Source: Chondrus crispus
Lineage: Eukaryota; Rhodophyta; Florideophyceae; Gigartinales; Gigartinaceae
Direction: 5' to 3'
Assembly (NCBI RefSeq): GCF_000350225.1
Contig: NW_005179291.1
Coordinates: 111,454-175,453 of the forward strand
Length of the DNA: 64,000 bases
Shown here: positions 30,501 through 41,679 of the stretch, piece by piece
Position numbering within the stretch: the stretch's first letter is position 1
Layout of the letters: the number at the start of each line of letters is the position of its first letter
Position numbers and translations under genes: made by a program
Notes under the pieces: model-generated
What the model was told of the DNA's origin: nothing
Seen by the model: the letters and a program-made list of their open reading frames with translations, nothing else
Databases searched by the model: none

Positions 30501-30570
30501 TGATCACTACAGTGATCATATAGCCAAATCGTCGTTTTGGATTTGGCCCTTATGATCACTGTAGTGATCA
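30501..30570. repeat. Paired TGATCACT-NN-AGTGATCA palindromes, left end
   Basis: Two 18-bp palindromes (30501-30518 and 30553-30570) have perfect 8-bp arms around AC and GT. Between them GCCAAATC...GATTTGGC forms another inverted pair. Related copies lie near the right end at 45510-45527, 45536-45551 and 45728-45745. Confidence 0.8.
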
Positions 30571-30807
30571 TTACAGAGCTTCCGCATCTTATGCTGAAGT
30601 ACTAACTTTGGCGCGAACTGAGGACTAATTGCGTCACGGACTTCATGATCCGAAACAGTAATGCAAAGAGCAGAAATTTCTCAACTCGTTGGGACTTAGT
30701 TGCCTGAAAAAAATGCATTGCTCGATCCCATGCATGCAGTCTTGTGCTCCCCCTAGTACTCCAGCGCAAGAAAGATCAGCCGGAGCTGCAGGCTGTTCTT
30801 CACAGGC

Positions 30808-33800
30808 ATGACAACTCTGCTGCCCAGCGCTCCGGAGCATGCATCCATGGCGCCAGGGGTTGGGCGAGGAAGGGGCAATGCGTATAGTGGTAGCAGTGGT
30901 CGTGGGGCGGCGGAATTGGAAGTGTTCGCAGTCAAGGTGGGGCTCATGGCAGGGGACGCGGCAGGGGACGCAGCAGGGGACGCAGCAGAGGCCGTGGCCG
31001 AGGGCGTGGGGGAACCGCAGGACAAGGAAGAGAGCGTCTTTCCTCAAATGATTCTGATGCCAGGGTTGCGGCAACGGAGGGATGGAAAATCAAACAACGA
31101 CCCGACGTCCGATTGATGGAAGAGCACACGTTCGCAGGTGAAGTTCTCGGAGAGAGAGCGCGAAAGTTATGGACAGGGGTTCTAGATCGTACGACTGTTG
31201 CCTTGGAGGCACGGTATCTGATGCCAAATAGAGCGGGCTTCATCCGCCTATTCAGTGAAGATCTTCGGGTGCAAGTGATGCCATGGACAAACGAGCTTGT
31301 TAAGATAAAGAAATTGCCCTTTCAGCCTTTGAAACTGCCGGAAATGTGAAGGTTTTTGTCTACATTTCTCCTCTTCCAGACAACTAGGCTCAGCTTGCAT
31401 AAAATCCGTGATGTACAAGCCAACGCGGGAGAAAATACTCTCCCAATTCCGCAGATTCGATTTATTGCAAACAACATTGGAGCCTACAAAGCAATGGGTC
31501 GCCGTGACCTCGGTGCTGACTTCTGGGATCCTCAGGGCGACGAGACACAACAGCTCGACGAGTTCGAGTCGCTGGCATTCCGCACGTCTCGTGATGTATA
31601 CCTCGACCCCGTTTTTGGTTTGTTAACACTTGATGATGACCTGTACGGGACTCGGGCGGCAGACAATCAAGTCAAAACACTTTCTAGTCGCAAGGCTGAC
31701 AAAGAAGGACATGTTGCTGACGCATTGGCAGACGCCCTCTCCCGCTTTTCCGTGGCGTTACGCTTCCGGAGGCGAGGCCAATCGCAACATCAAAGCGTCA
31801 GGCAGCTAATTGACTACAAGATCCGCGGCCATGCCTCTCAGGACCTAAGTGGACTTGTCATAACAGCTGACCGAGGGTATGGACAATGGGAGCTTCTCAT
31901 GGATCTAACCAGTCGAGGAGCTTCTGGTCTATTCATTACGCTAGAGCACTACGTAAAATGCCATCCCTTTGTCGGGAAGTCCTATATTCAGGACACTCGT
32001 CCCTGTGAAGAGGAACAAGAGACTGATGCAGAGGAGAGAGCGGTGGAGGAGGCGGAAACTGCGGTTTATAGAGCTAGTGACGGTGGTGATGATTCCACAT
32101 GTGCTGTCGAAGACTTCGATGATGACACGGGGGCGATGAGTGCGGCAAAGCCTCGTCATCGGAAATCGTTTGTCATCCCTGATTCCGCTGCTGAGCAGCC
32201 ATCGGCTTTCATGGCCTCCAAGAAGGTCAAGCTATCAGACCAGCCCGCGTTCAAGTGCTACGCAATCGGTGTGCGTGAGCGTGGAACAAAAACGCACGAT
32301 AAGATTCTTAGATTTCTGCACAACCTTCCAGATGAAATGGCAGAAGCGGCTGAGACTTGGATTGCGACGCCACGTAGTCAGTCGTGCGCAGAATATTTAT
32401 TCGGATCATGGAAAGATCGCTCTCAGGTGAAAAAATGGCCTGCAGACGAAGATACTGACCTCAAAGCAGTCCTTGCTCGTCATGTTTTGGCCTTATGCAA
32501 AGTGCTTTCCATTGGCCAGCGCTGTGGGGACTGATTTATCCTGAGACAGTTCCGGATTACTGGAACTATTGCTGCCAAACTTCTCCTTACTGATGTCCGC
32601 TCTTTGGAAGCTTTGGGACGCTTCTCGGATGCCGGTCTCGCGGCCTGTGAGCGCTCTACACTGGAGATGATGTTATCCGACTTGTGTAAGTCGTGGTTCT
32701 CCTCTGCGCGGTCCACTGAGGCGATGATGCGTGGAACAGAGAACGAGTCCGCCGTCTTGTCCGCTGTGAGGAGCATGTATTTTGTAAAAGCTGTGTTTGA
32801 GGTTGGCATGTTAGGAGACTTGTCTAACCCTTGGCTTGCTGCATCACCAGACGGTGTGGCACTGCTTACCATCTCCGAGCTGAAATATGCTCAGTGTCCA
32901 GGAAGCTGCCCAGTAGACTGTTCCTTTCATGATTGTGCATCGTGGAATCTGAGCTCAGCTCATGGAGAAGTGGCGAGTCTAGAGATCAAGACCAGCGTTG
33001 CGTCTAGCAGCCTTCAAAGAAATGTTCGCAGAGCATCCGTTGACGTTGTCACGTGTATTGTGGGCGATGACGTGTTTAATAGAATGATCCCGAAGGAGCA
33101 CGTTGGACAGATGGTTCAGCAAATGTGTGTCCTACAGTGTCACTTTTCTATCTACGTTGGTGCATCTCAGACAGGCCTACTGTACACGGTCACCGCTCGA
33201 ATCGAGCCTGCAACTTTGGAAACTTGTAGAGACTTCTTGGTGAGGACAGGCTGGCCTCTGGTTTCATGGGCTCATGAGTCAAACGTTGAAGCACCATTAT
33301 TCGCGTCTAGCGAGACGAAGCGGGTACTGGAATCAAGGCTGGGGTTTTGGCAGCTTGTGAACAATGATGTGAGCTTCAATGGTCCGCTTGCTCCCGTCAA
33401 GGTCTTCAAGCACGGCATTCAGAGCTTGTATTCCGAGCAAAAATGGGGTGTTGATGGTAGCGCCCAGTACCGCGCCGTAATGCGGTCATCCACATCCTCA
33501 TTTCGTTGGGAGCAGAAAATTACGTGGCAAACCTTCAAGACTCTCCAAGTTAATTCTTGCATTGCGTCAGAATGTACTGCTGCAAGGATCTTCTCAAAAT
33601 GCCAGAGTTGTTCAGAGACATCAACTCTTTCAGGCGAAGTGCGAACGATGTACAGTCTTTGGCAGACTTTGTTTACGATGCCTGCTTTGATGTACTGGCG
33701 TAGGCCGATGAGATCGACAGGGGGTCCGGTAATTGTCTGCAATCTGATGAGCTTCTTCAAGCTGGGCACACGATCACGACTGGAGCTGAGATCCAGCAGT

Positions 33801-34564
33801 TGGCTTGTGCAGCGAAACATCGCAAGCGGCATAGGTTGAGGTTCTTTAACAGCGGGGATGGTGAGAGGCTGCGCCGCTCCGCGGGACATCAAGAGAGGAA
33901 GAGGGCAGAAGCAAAATACTGCGCACTTTGTGGGAATAATTCGCGCCAGGCGGAGCTCCGATCGGGTGAGAGTCAGACACCAATGTTTCGTGGGCATCAC
34001 TCAGTATTTTGCTGTAACTTGTGCCACGTTCATCTATGTAAGAATGTGTACGACAACTACAGAATGAGCTGCTTTGATAAGTGGCACACAGCGAAAACGG
34101 TTCAGATCCCGGTCATGAAACAGCCGCGGAGCAAAGCCGTGGTACCCCAGCCTATACGTTCCGTGTCCACCCCGGGTCAAGATCTTGCTCTGCATGGCCT
34201 CAACATGCAAACTCGCAGAGTTAATGCTGACCGTTCCCCTCGAGACCCAAGCCTGGCAAGAAACACTCTGGCCGGAGCTCTCAGCTCCGATGATAGGAAC
34301 GCAGTGGTGCCATGTGCTGTGATCGCGCCTCTTGGAAAAACTGTGCAGACCGAGCGCGGAAGTTCACACAGTGCGCACCGTGATACAATGCCCGTGACCT
34401 CCAGGAGATATCACCGCCACTCGTTCGCTGCCCCTTCAGCCGCGTCGAGTGATGCGCAAGGTCGACCTCCGACGCCCTCGACTCGAGCGAAGCGCTCGCA
34501 AGACAACGACACGAGGACCACGTCGGCAGCCTCAAAGCGGAGGAGAGCTCATGCAACAGCCTGA
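30808..34564 (+). pseudogene. PiggyBac-like transposase with YqaJ-type nuclease domain inserted
   Basis: The order on plus is as follows. An Arg-Gly-rich N terminus (GRGRGRGRSRGRSRGRG) at about 30.95-31.01 kb is followed by FAGEVLGERARKLW. The first catalytic acid is in LDDDLYGTRAADNQVK (31.63 kb) and the second in VITADRGYGQWELL (31.87 kb). A block FRITGT leads into a YqaJ/PD-(D/E)xK nuclease (32.73-33.2 kb) with RGTENE, LAASPDG, LEIKT and VGQMVQQM, its expected Glu, Asp, Glu-x-Lys and Gln. The transposase resumes with KWGVDGSAQYRA (33.45 kb), the position of the third piggyBac Asp. A Cys-rich C-terminal ribbon ends it (CALCGNN...CCNLCHVHLC...CFDKWH) at 33.92-34.1 kb. Lesions seen: frameshifts near 30.94 and 33.63 kb, TGA at 31347 and 32532, TAG near 33.70 kb. 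The gene is not functional as it stands. The family call is mine and not confirmed by alignment. Confidence 0.65.
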
Positions 34565-34568
34565 CCGC
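34564..34568. repeat. 5-bp target duplication ACCGC of gypsy element 2 (left copy)
   Basis: ACCGC precedes the left LTR and is repeated at 44972-44976 after the right LTR. Confidence 0.9.
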
Positions 34569-35294
34569 TGTGGGATAACTCCTCTCCGCCCTGGGTTGGG
34601 TGAGAGGCGGAGGCTTTAGTGAGGGAGCACGCGGCGCGGACGCGACGCGCCAATTGAACCGATCGGACGAGCTCGCGAAAAGGGAGTGGCTCACTGGCCG
34701 GTTACGCGCAGTCGCCCCGTGGTGCGTGAACGGGAGCGACCGGTAACGGGTTAGAAGCCAGCGCGCGCGACAGACAACCGAAAACGGACGTACGTGGGCG
34801 CAAAAGGGACGGGGGCGAGCTTGCCCCAGTTTACCGGTAGGGACGGGTGTCAGGTCTTAACCCCTCAGAGGGACGCCTCGGACACCTGTCCCAGTACAGT
34901 AGTACGGTACTTGCCGCCTAGGGCGTGCCGGGTACTGTACACAATTAAAAAGCTAGCGCCATAATTACTACTACCGCACGGACGCTGCTACTACACGTGT
35001 GCACTACTGTACACGCGTGTTGCTTACAGACTACCGCACGGACGACACGTGTGCCAACGCGCACACGTAGCACGCATAGACTACCGCACGGACGACACGT
35101 GTGCCAACGCGCACACGTAGCACGCATAGACTACCGCACGGACGACACGTGTGCTACTGTACACGTGCGCCACGGCTACGGCCGGTTGGTCCACGCGCGC
35201 GCTCCCTACACGTGGGCACACCCGCCCACGTGTGCACCGTGCACGGCCGCACGGTTAATAACCTCCCCGCGCGCACACCGGTCGTTATACTACA
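34569..35294 (-). repeat. 3' LTR of gypsy element 2
   Basis: It is 726 bp. It has two full direct copies of a 50-bp unit (35029-35078, 35079-35128) and a partial third. The opposite LTR has one unit fewer. The units are rich in CACGTG-type palindromes. Confidence 0.92.
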
Positions 35295-36735
35295 GACCCC
35301 CTTCCTTAGCTTTCGCTACGCCCCCGTAGCGACCTCCCATTCGACCACCGGGTTCCTCCCCCGTCTCTCCCCTTCCCTGCGCGCTCGATGCGAAGACCGA
35401 CGCGCTTGCGCACGGACGGCCGTTTCCCTTGCCTCGTCGCGGAGCTCGCGTTGCATAGGCCAGCTTTCTCGTCCGATTCGGTAAGTGCGTCCGCAAATGT
35501 CTCACACGCGAGCGACGCCGATCTTTCCAACTCACTCCTAGCGCTCCCCGAAATTTCCAACTCCTCCACCCGCGACGACGTTTCCGTACAGTATCGCTTC
35601 CGAGGGCCGAGAACGGACGGCCATGACGAAGACAGAGCAGCGCGTCCATACGGTCCGCCGTCGAGCCCTGGTCGGGCCCGGCGTTGAACCGATCGGCCCC
35701 TGCCGTACAGCCGCGGCGAGGCCTGCGCAGCGAGGCACAACCGGCCACCGCGTTGGCCGAGACCGCGTTCGCGCGGGTCAATTCGTCCGAGGCGGCTCGC
35801 GCGCTGCGGCGTACAGTGCGCGCGATATCGTCCTCGCCCCTGCCCTCCGCAGGCCAGGCGAGGGCCGCCGCTGCCGCTCGTGCGGTTCTTCACCGCCTTC
35901 CCGCCCCCAAGCGTGGCTGTGCAACGAAGGCAGGAGTTCCGTACGGTCGTTTTGGGGATATGATCCCCCTTCTCGCACTCCTACCCCGGAGGGCTGGCTG
36001 ATTTTCGTAAATCCACCCTTCTTTTCCGTCGGTTGCGGCCAAAGTAGGCCGTAGGAGGGCGACTTGCAGGTGCGCAACGACCTCCCTCATGCGGACGCCA
36101 CGTCTCGCGCTCAGAAACCGATCGGTTGCCCCTTTTCTGCGACCTGTCTCCCAAAGCGTCATTTGGAAACTAAAAGAAACCAAAAGAAACCAAAAGAAAC
36201 GGGACGAAACCGTTTTGGTTTCCAAATACATCCAAAGGCAGTTTTCCGAGTCGACACTCCCGGATGAGGAATGCTCCCCCTAGTGGGATGCTGTCGTCAG
36301 AAATGGGCTACGAATTTTTCCCACGGCGCGAGAGGGAAAACCGTAGCCCAAATGGCGATTAAATTGCCGGGAGCCGGTGGTCGTCGTCACAGCATCATCC
36401 GAGCGGGTCCATATGCGCGAGATCCGTCCAGTACCGGGTACTTGGCGGCGCGCGGTCGCCCGCGACTAGCCGCATGGGCCGTGTAGCACAGGCGGGGCTC
36501 CTCTTGTCCGCGTAGCCCGTTAGGGGCTTCGCCCACAGTAAACAGAGCCGATTAGCGGTGTTCCTTGCCTTTTCCTTTTGGTGCGCGCGGGCGGCAGTTC
36601 ACGACGCGCACGAGCGAGGTCGTCCTGACGGTTCGGCCATGCGAGGCCGGAAGGAGCGCTACGCGAGCGCGCTTGTCCGTCCTTGGCGCGTACGCCAATA
36701 GCGGTCGATGAAAGGTTGTGGGAGCCCCTCGGAGG
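35295..36735 (-). other. 3' noncoding region of gypsy element 2 with polypurine tract
   Basis: The polypurine tract is at 35295-35309 (minus AAGGAAGGGGGTC). Beyond it is GC-rich sequence with overlapping open frames on both strands that I treat as chance. A hairpin ATTTGGAAACT...GTTTCCAAAT spans 36162-36230 with a run of AAAGAAACC units in the loop. A second hairpin at 36304-36341 has GGGCTACG/CGTAGCCC outer arms and an inner TTTTTCCC/GGGAAAA stem. Both have counterparts in element 1. Confidence 0.65.
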
Positions 36736-37387
36736 TGTAGTATAACACCCCCCCAACGGAGAGGGGTGTATACTTAGCTCGACGTAGACCCCGTACGAGG
36801 GGGGAGAAGACGGGGAGAATACACAGCTAACGAGACAGGGAAGCGGGCCCTGGTAGCGTGGTAGAGCGGGACGGTCGGGGACGAGCGTACGCGCGGGCCG
36901 ATCTACGCCTCGACGCCCCCAAGCAGCGCTGGGTACGTACCAGCGCTGACGGGCGGATGTGGATCTAGCCTCGCTCGCGTACGCGGCTGTCCCCTACCCG
37001 CTTTGTCCCGGTTAACGCGCGCGAAGGCGGATCGCGCTCGTTAGTTAAGCTGGAAGACGGACGTAGGCGGTAGGTCGTGAACAAGTCCGTGCTTGTCCCC
37101 CTCACCGCCGCCGGTCCGCTCCGTTATTTAATATACAATCAATCCTAACATTCTACAGTGCAGTACGGACTGTACTGTAGAGCTACTGTAGTCAGCGCGG
37201 GCCGTCCCGTGCTGACAGTACACGTGTGGGTACACGTGTGCTCGTAGGTATACGCGCCTCGTACACGTGTAGTACACGTGTGTGCGTGCCCACTTGCGCG
37301 CCCCGTACACGTGTGGGTATACGTGTGCGCGTGTGTGGCTCGTATTGATCTAATCTAAATCTAATCTTGAACCGCCGTTATGCCACA
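36736..37387 (+). repeat. Solo LTR inside gypsy element 2
   Basis: It starts TGTAGTATAAC, ends GTTATGCCACA, and is flanked by GGAGG at 36731-36735 and 37388-37392. The ends match the terminal style of the element 2 LTR, in the opposite orientation. It is 652 bp with no coding sequence, so it is a solo LTR (or a small LTR-only insertion) of a sister family. It interrupts the chromodomain end of element 2's pol. Its inner part (37160-37220) resembles the fragment at 17582-17771. Confidence 0.8.
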
Positions 37388-37389
37388 GG

Positions 37390-40300
37390 AGGGCTCGTAG
37401 GTATCGTCGGAAGCGGCGTACCCGTACCAGCGAACCTTGTACTCGATGCCACCGTGGGTCATACGGTGTCCGACGATGCGGTCAACGACGTATTCCGCGC
37501 GGGGCGTTGCGGCTTGTGCGTCCGATGCGGATGGAATGGCCGAGGTGACAGTATCCCCCGGCCCGCGCGGCATTTTCGTAACGCGGTCGATGCTCACGCG
37601 GTTCTCCACACCGTCCTGCTCGATGAGGACCGTGGTGTCCGTAGCGGAGCGCACGCGAAACGGCCCCTCTGTCTTTGGTAGATGTTTGACAGAGAGCTCG
37701 TCCGTTCCGGTCGTACCTTGCGCACGCGTGTGTCGCTCGACGCTTGTCAACGGGCGGGGCGAGCGATCGACGTAGACAAAATCGCCCGCCACAACGACCG
37801 GACGGAAGCGGACCTTCTTGTCAAAATTGTCCTTGTACCGCTTTTGCGATGCGGTTAATTTCGTCCGAGCACGGTCGAGCGCGTCGCGAAGCTTGCGCAG
37901 CGTAGCGCGCTTGTACTGCACCGGGGTCCGCGGGTCGTCTCGATGGGTCCCCGCGTCCTGCGGTACAGTACCGGGGAGAATTAAACCGGGCGGTGGCCGC
38001 GCTAACACCAGGTCGAACGGAGTCGTCTCCGTCGACCGGTGGATCTGCTTATTGTACGCGAAGGTCAGCGGCTGCACGTAGTCGTCCCAATCGCGCTGGT
38101 GCTCCTCCACGTAGTTCCGGAGGCGTTGCACCAGCGTGCGATTGAACCGTTCGGTCTGCCCATTCGACTGGGGGTGGTAGGCAGTCGTGAGATAATGCCG
38201 CACCCCCAGGAGGGCGCATACCGCGTCGAAGAAATTCGCAGCGAACTGAGGGCCATTGTTGGTTAGTACGTAGCGCGGCGCTCCGTAAACGTAGACCCAG
38301 TTGTCCAAAAACCCGTTTGCGACGACCGAAGCGGTTGTGGCCCGGAGCGGGATACTGCGCGTTAGCTTGGAGAACCGGTCGGTAATTACCAACACGTGTT
38401 GGTTTCCGTGCGCGGTCTTGGGCAGGGGCCCCAGGAGGTCCATCGCGACAAACTCCAAGGGGCCCGCCGCGGGGAACAGCTTGAGATCCTTTTGGTTCTT
38501 GACAAGCGTCCCGCCGGTCGCAGCACACGAGGTGCAATTCCGTACGGTCGAAAACGCGTCGCTGGCCATGTGTGGCCAGTAGTACTCCCTGCGAAGGGTG
38601 TAGTACATACGCGTCGCTCCCGGGTGACCTGTCAACCTCGGATGGTGTGCCAGGTACAGTACCCGGGGGCGCAACCGAGTCGGTACCACGCGCTGCAGGG
38701 TCCCGTCCAGCGGGGACGTCCTCACGAGAAATCTGTACCGGTCGATGTCGAACTTCGAGTTCGGCGTCCCGACGGTTTCCGCGGCGAAGCGACAGAAGGC
38801 GTCCTCAGCTTGTTCGCGTAGAAATTCCTCAACCGAGATGGACGCAGCGTCGCGTTCCTCGGGAGTTATGGCGAGCGCGTGACAACCGTCCGGACGGTCT
38901 TGCGGCGGGTCCCAGTGCACCTTGTCCAGGAGGGCCTCGCTGCCCTCATCGTACTCGACCGCGAAGCACGGGACCTCATCATCGACCGGTTCGGTGTCTC
39001 CTCCATCGGTACGTAAGCGCGATACGCCGTCCACGAGTTGGTGCTTGACGCCTGGGCGGTACTGTACGTCGTAGTCGTACTCCGCCAAGCGCAGGCGCCA
39101 GCGAGCGAGCCGACCGGAACTGTCCGCTAAATTGAGGACCCAGCGTAGGGCCTCGTGATCCGTGCGGAGGTTGAACGCGCTTCCGTATAGGTACGGCCGT
39201 AGGGTGAGGATGCTCCACACTACGGCCAAGCATTCCTTTTCGGTAGTCGTATAATTGCGCTCCGCGTCGGTCAACGCGCGGCTCCAATATCCGATCGGTC
39301 GAGTACCTCCATCGGGTTGCTCCTGTAGAAGGGCGCAACCCACTTGGTGTCCGCACGCGTCGGTGTCCAGCGTATATTTCCGTCCGTAGCGGGGCAGCGC
39401 GAGGATTGGCGGCGACACAAGGCGCCGCTTCAATTCCTCAAACGCCGCGTATTCCGCATCGGTTAATATCTCGAACTCGTAGGGCTGATTCTTGCCGGTC
39501 TTCTTATTCAGCGGCGCGGCGATCTTCGCGAATCCTTTCACAAACCGTCGGTAAACGTTGCACATCCCGAGAAAGGATCGCAGTTCCGTTTGGTTCGTAG
39601 GCGCGCGCGCTCGATCGCGGTGATGTTGCGTCGCTCCACCTCCAACCGTCCCGGACGAATGACGTGACCGAGATAAGTTACGGAGGTGTCGAAAAACGCG
39701 CACTTCGCCAATTTTAGCGACACGCCCGCGGTATGTAGAAGCCGTAGTACCTCGCGCACGTGTGCCATATGTTCCGTAACGGTTCGCTAGTAGACGATGA
39801 CGTCATCGAGGTAGACCAACGCGGTCTCCCATTTCACGCCGGACAGGATGATGTCGACCGCTCGTTGAAATGTCGCGGGCGCGTTTTTGAGACCGAACGG
39901 CATGCGTAGAAAGCGGTAGAGGCCCGAGTGCGACGCGAACGTTGTTTTATCGCGGTCCTCCTCGGCGATCTCCGCCTGCCAATACCCGCTATTACAGTCT
40001 AGCGTGGTAAAGACAGTGGCATCGCCGAGCGAGTCGATACATTCGTCCATGCGCGGTAGTGGGTAGGAGTCGCGAACCGTAACGGCGTTTAGCTTGCGAT
40101 AGTCCACGCAGAACCACATGGTCCCGTCCTTTTTAGGGACGAAGACCACGGGGCTCGCCCACTCGGCCGATGTCAGTTCGATGACTCCCGCGCGCAGCAT
40201 GCGGTCGATTTCCTTCTTCTCCTTCTCGCGCGCGATGGGTCCGGCTCGGTAGGGTGCTTGGTAGATCGGCTTCGCGCCGGGCTTCAGCTCGATGCGATGC

Positions 40301-41600
40301 TTCGTAGCATCGATCTAACCCAAGTGGCCGGACCACATGTCCTTGAACTCGGACAGCATGTCCATAATTTCCGACCGGACGGTACTGTCTTCTGCACCAA
40401 TATGGACGTCTTTTTCCCACGAGCGGGTCTTCTCCGCGTCCGTATCGGCCCGCTCATCCGCGTTAGCGGGATTGCCACTGTGGGCGTCGTCCGTTTCCGG
40501 TTCTTCGCGTCGCGCGCCTCCTCCCGTAGCGGTGGTGGAATTAACTCTGCCATCGTCCATAACGGGTCCTTCTCGTCGCGCACATTCCCCCATGGTGGGG
40601 AATTAATCCTGCCTTCGTCCGTGGCGGATTCTTTGCGACGCGTGTATCCTTCCGTAGTGGTGGAGGATTGTCTTCTGCCATCGTCCGTAACTGGTTGTTC
40701 GCGTCGCGCCTGTTCCTCCGTAGCGGTCGAGGAATTATTTTTGTTCCCTCCCCCTTCCTTAGCGTCGGCCTCTCCGGGGGCCGACACGCCAAGTGTCAGG
40801 ATGTGTGTGGGGGATGGCAACGCGAGACCGACAACGGTATGCTTGGGGACGTGGACCGCGCGGTTTCCGAAGTTGCTAACGAGCACCGTAAGCGGCTCGC
40901 CCGGGAAGAGGTCCATGACCCCTTGGGCCATCAGGCATAAATTCTTATGCGCCGTTTTGGGGTGGTTTTGCAGGAAGCAAAGCCCCCCAACCGGTGTTGG
41001 GACGCGTACCATCGCTTGGGTCATCGGGGGTATCGTGACCCCCTTGACCACGCGAATTTTCCGTGACGGTACGTTCGTCGGGAACTGCGCGCGCTTCCGG
41101 TCGGCCGAATTTTCCTCCTGCGGGAGCTGCTGCGACGGTCCCCTCGAGGCCATCTTGCGGTCGCGCCTCGAGGGTGTGACTCCCGTCAGCGCTACGGACG
41201 GCGCATGATTGAACAGCACCTTCCTCTGCGGTGGCACCATCTCCTTCACGTGGCGATCCAGGAACGTGGTTCCGAGGATACAGTCCACCGCAAGGTTCGT
41301 GACGACCAAGAACGGTACGCGCGTGACGAACTCACCAATCTGGACGTACAGCTTGAGCTCGCCGAGGGCCTTCATCGACCTATTCGAAGCGTCGATGAGC
41401 GGCGGGCTCCGCGCGGATTGGATGGCAGCGGGCCACGGTTCTGCCACACAGCGTAGGTGTATTAGATTCGGGCCGGCGCCCGAATCTAGAACCGGCGTGA
41501 TGGCGCGCATCATCGCGAGTCTTTGTCCGACCGTTGCGGTGACCTTATAATTTTGCTTCTTGAAGAAGCAAATTGCCGCTTCGTCCGTTCGGCTCTGCGA
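37390..41600 (-). pseudogene. Gypsy element 2 pol region (PR-RT-RH-IN-chromodomain)
   Basis: The protease (PVLDSGAGPNLIH, then ILGTTFLD) is at about 41.2-41.5 kb. Reverse transcriptase is about 39.6-40.3 kb (FCVDYRKLN, FTTLDCNSGYWQ, YLDDVIVY). RNase H is about 39.0-39.4 kb (TLDTDACG, LRTDHEALRWV). Integrase with its HHCC region and DDE core is about 37.7-38.7 kb. The chromodomain (VDRIVGH...YKVRWYGY) starts at about 37.48 kb and is cut by the solo LTR. The motifs are closely similar to element 1. Fossil with several breaks. Confidence 0.9.
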
Positions 41601-41679
41601 TTGCGCGCGTACCGAAGCGGACGACGGGGTGCCTTGTTTATTGAGGCTTGGCACGGGGAGGATCGTCGACGCCTCTACG

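Noticed and set aside
31346-31379. Possible 34-base intron (GTGAAG...TTCCAG) in the YqaJ element gene
   Set aside because: Removal shifts the frame away from the conserved downstream frame; an in-frame TGA is simpler.
35029-35140. CRISPR-like direct repeats
   Set aside because: Tandem units without spacers inside an LTR of a eukaryotic element; no cas genes.
35306-35893. Overlapping GC-rich frames on both strands in the 3' region of chromovirus 2
   Set aside because: No recognisable domain, all frames open to similar extents, typical of GC-rich noncoding DNA.
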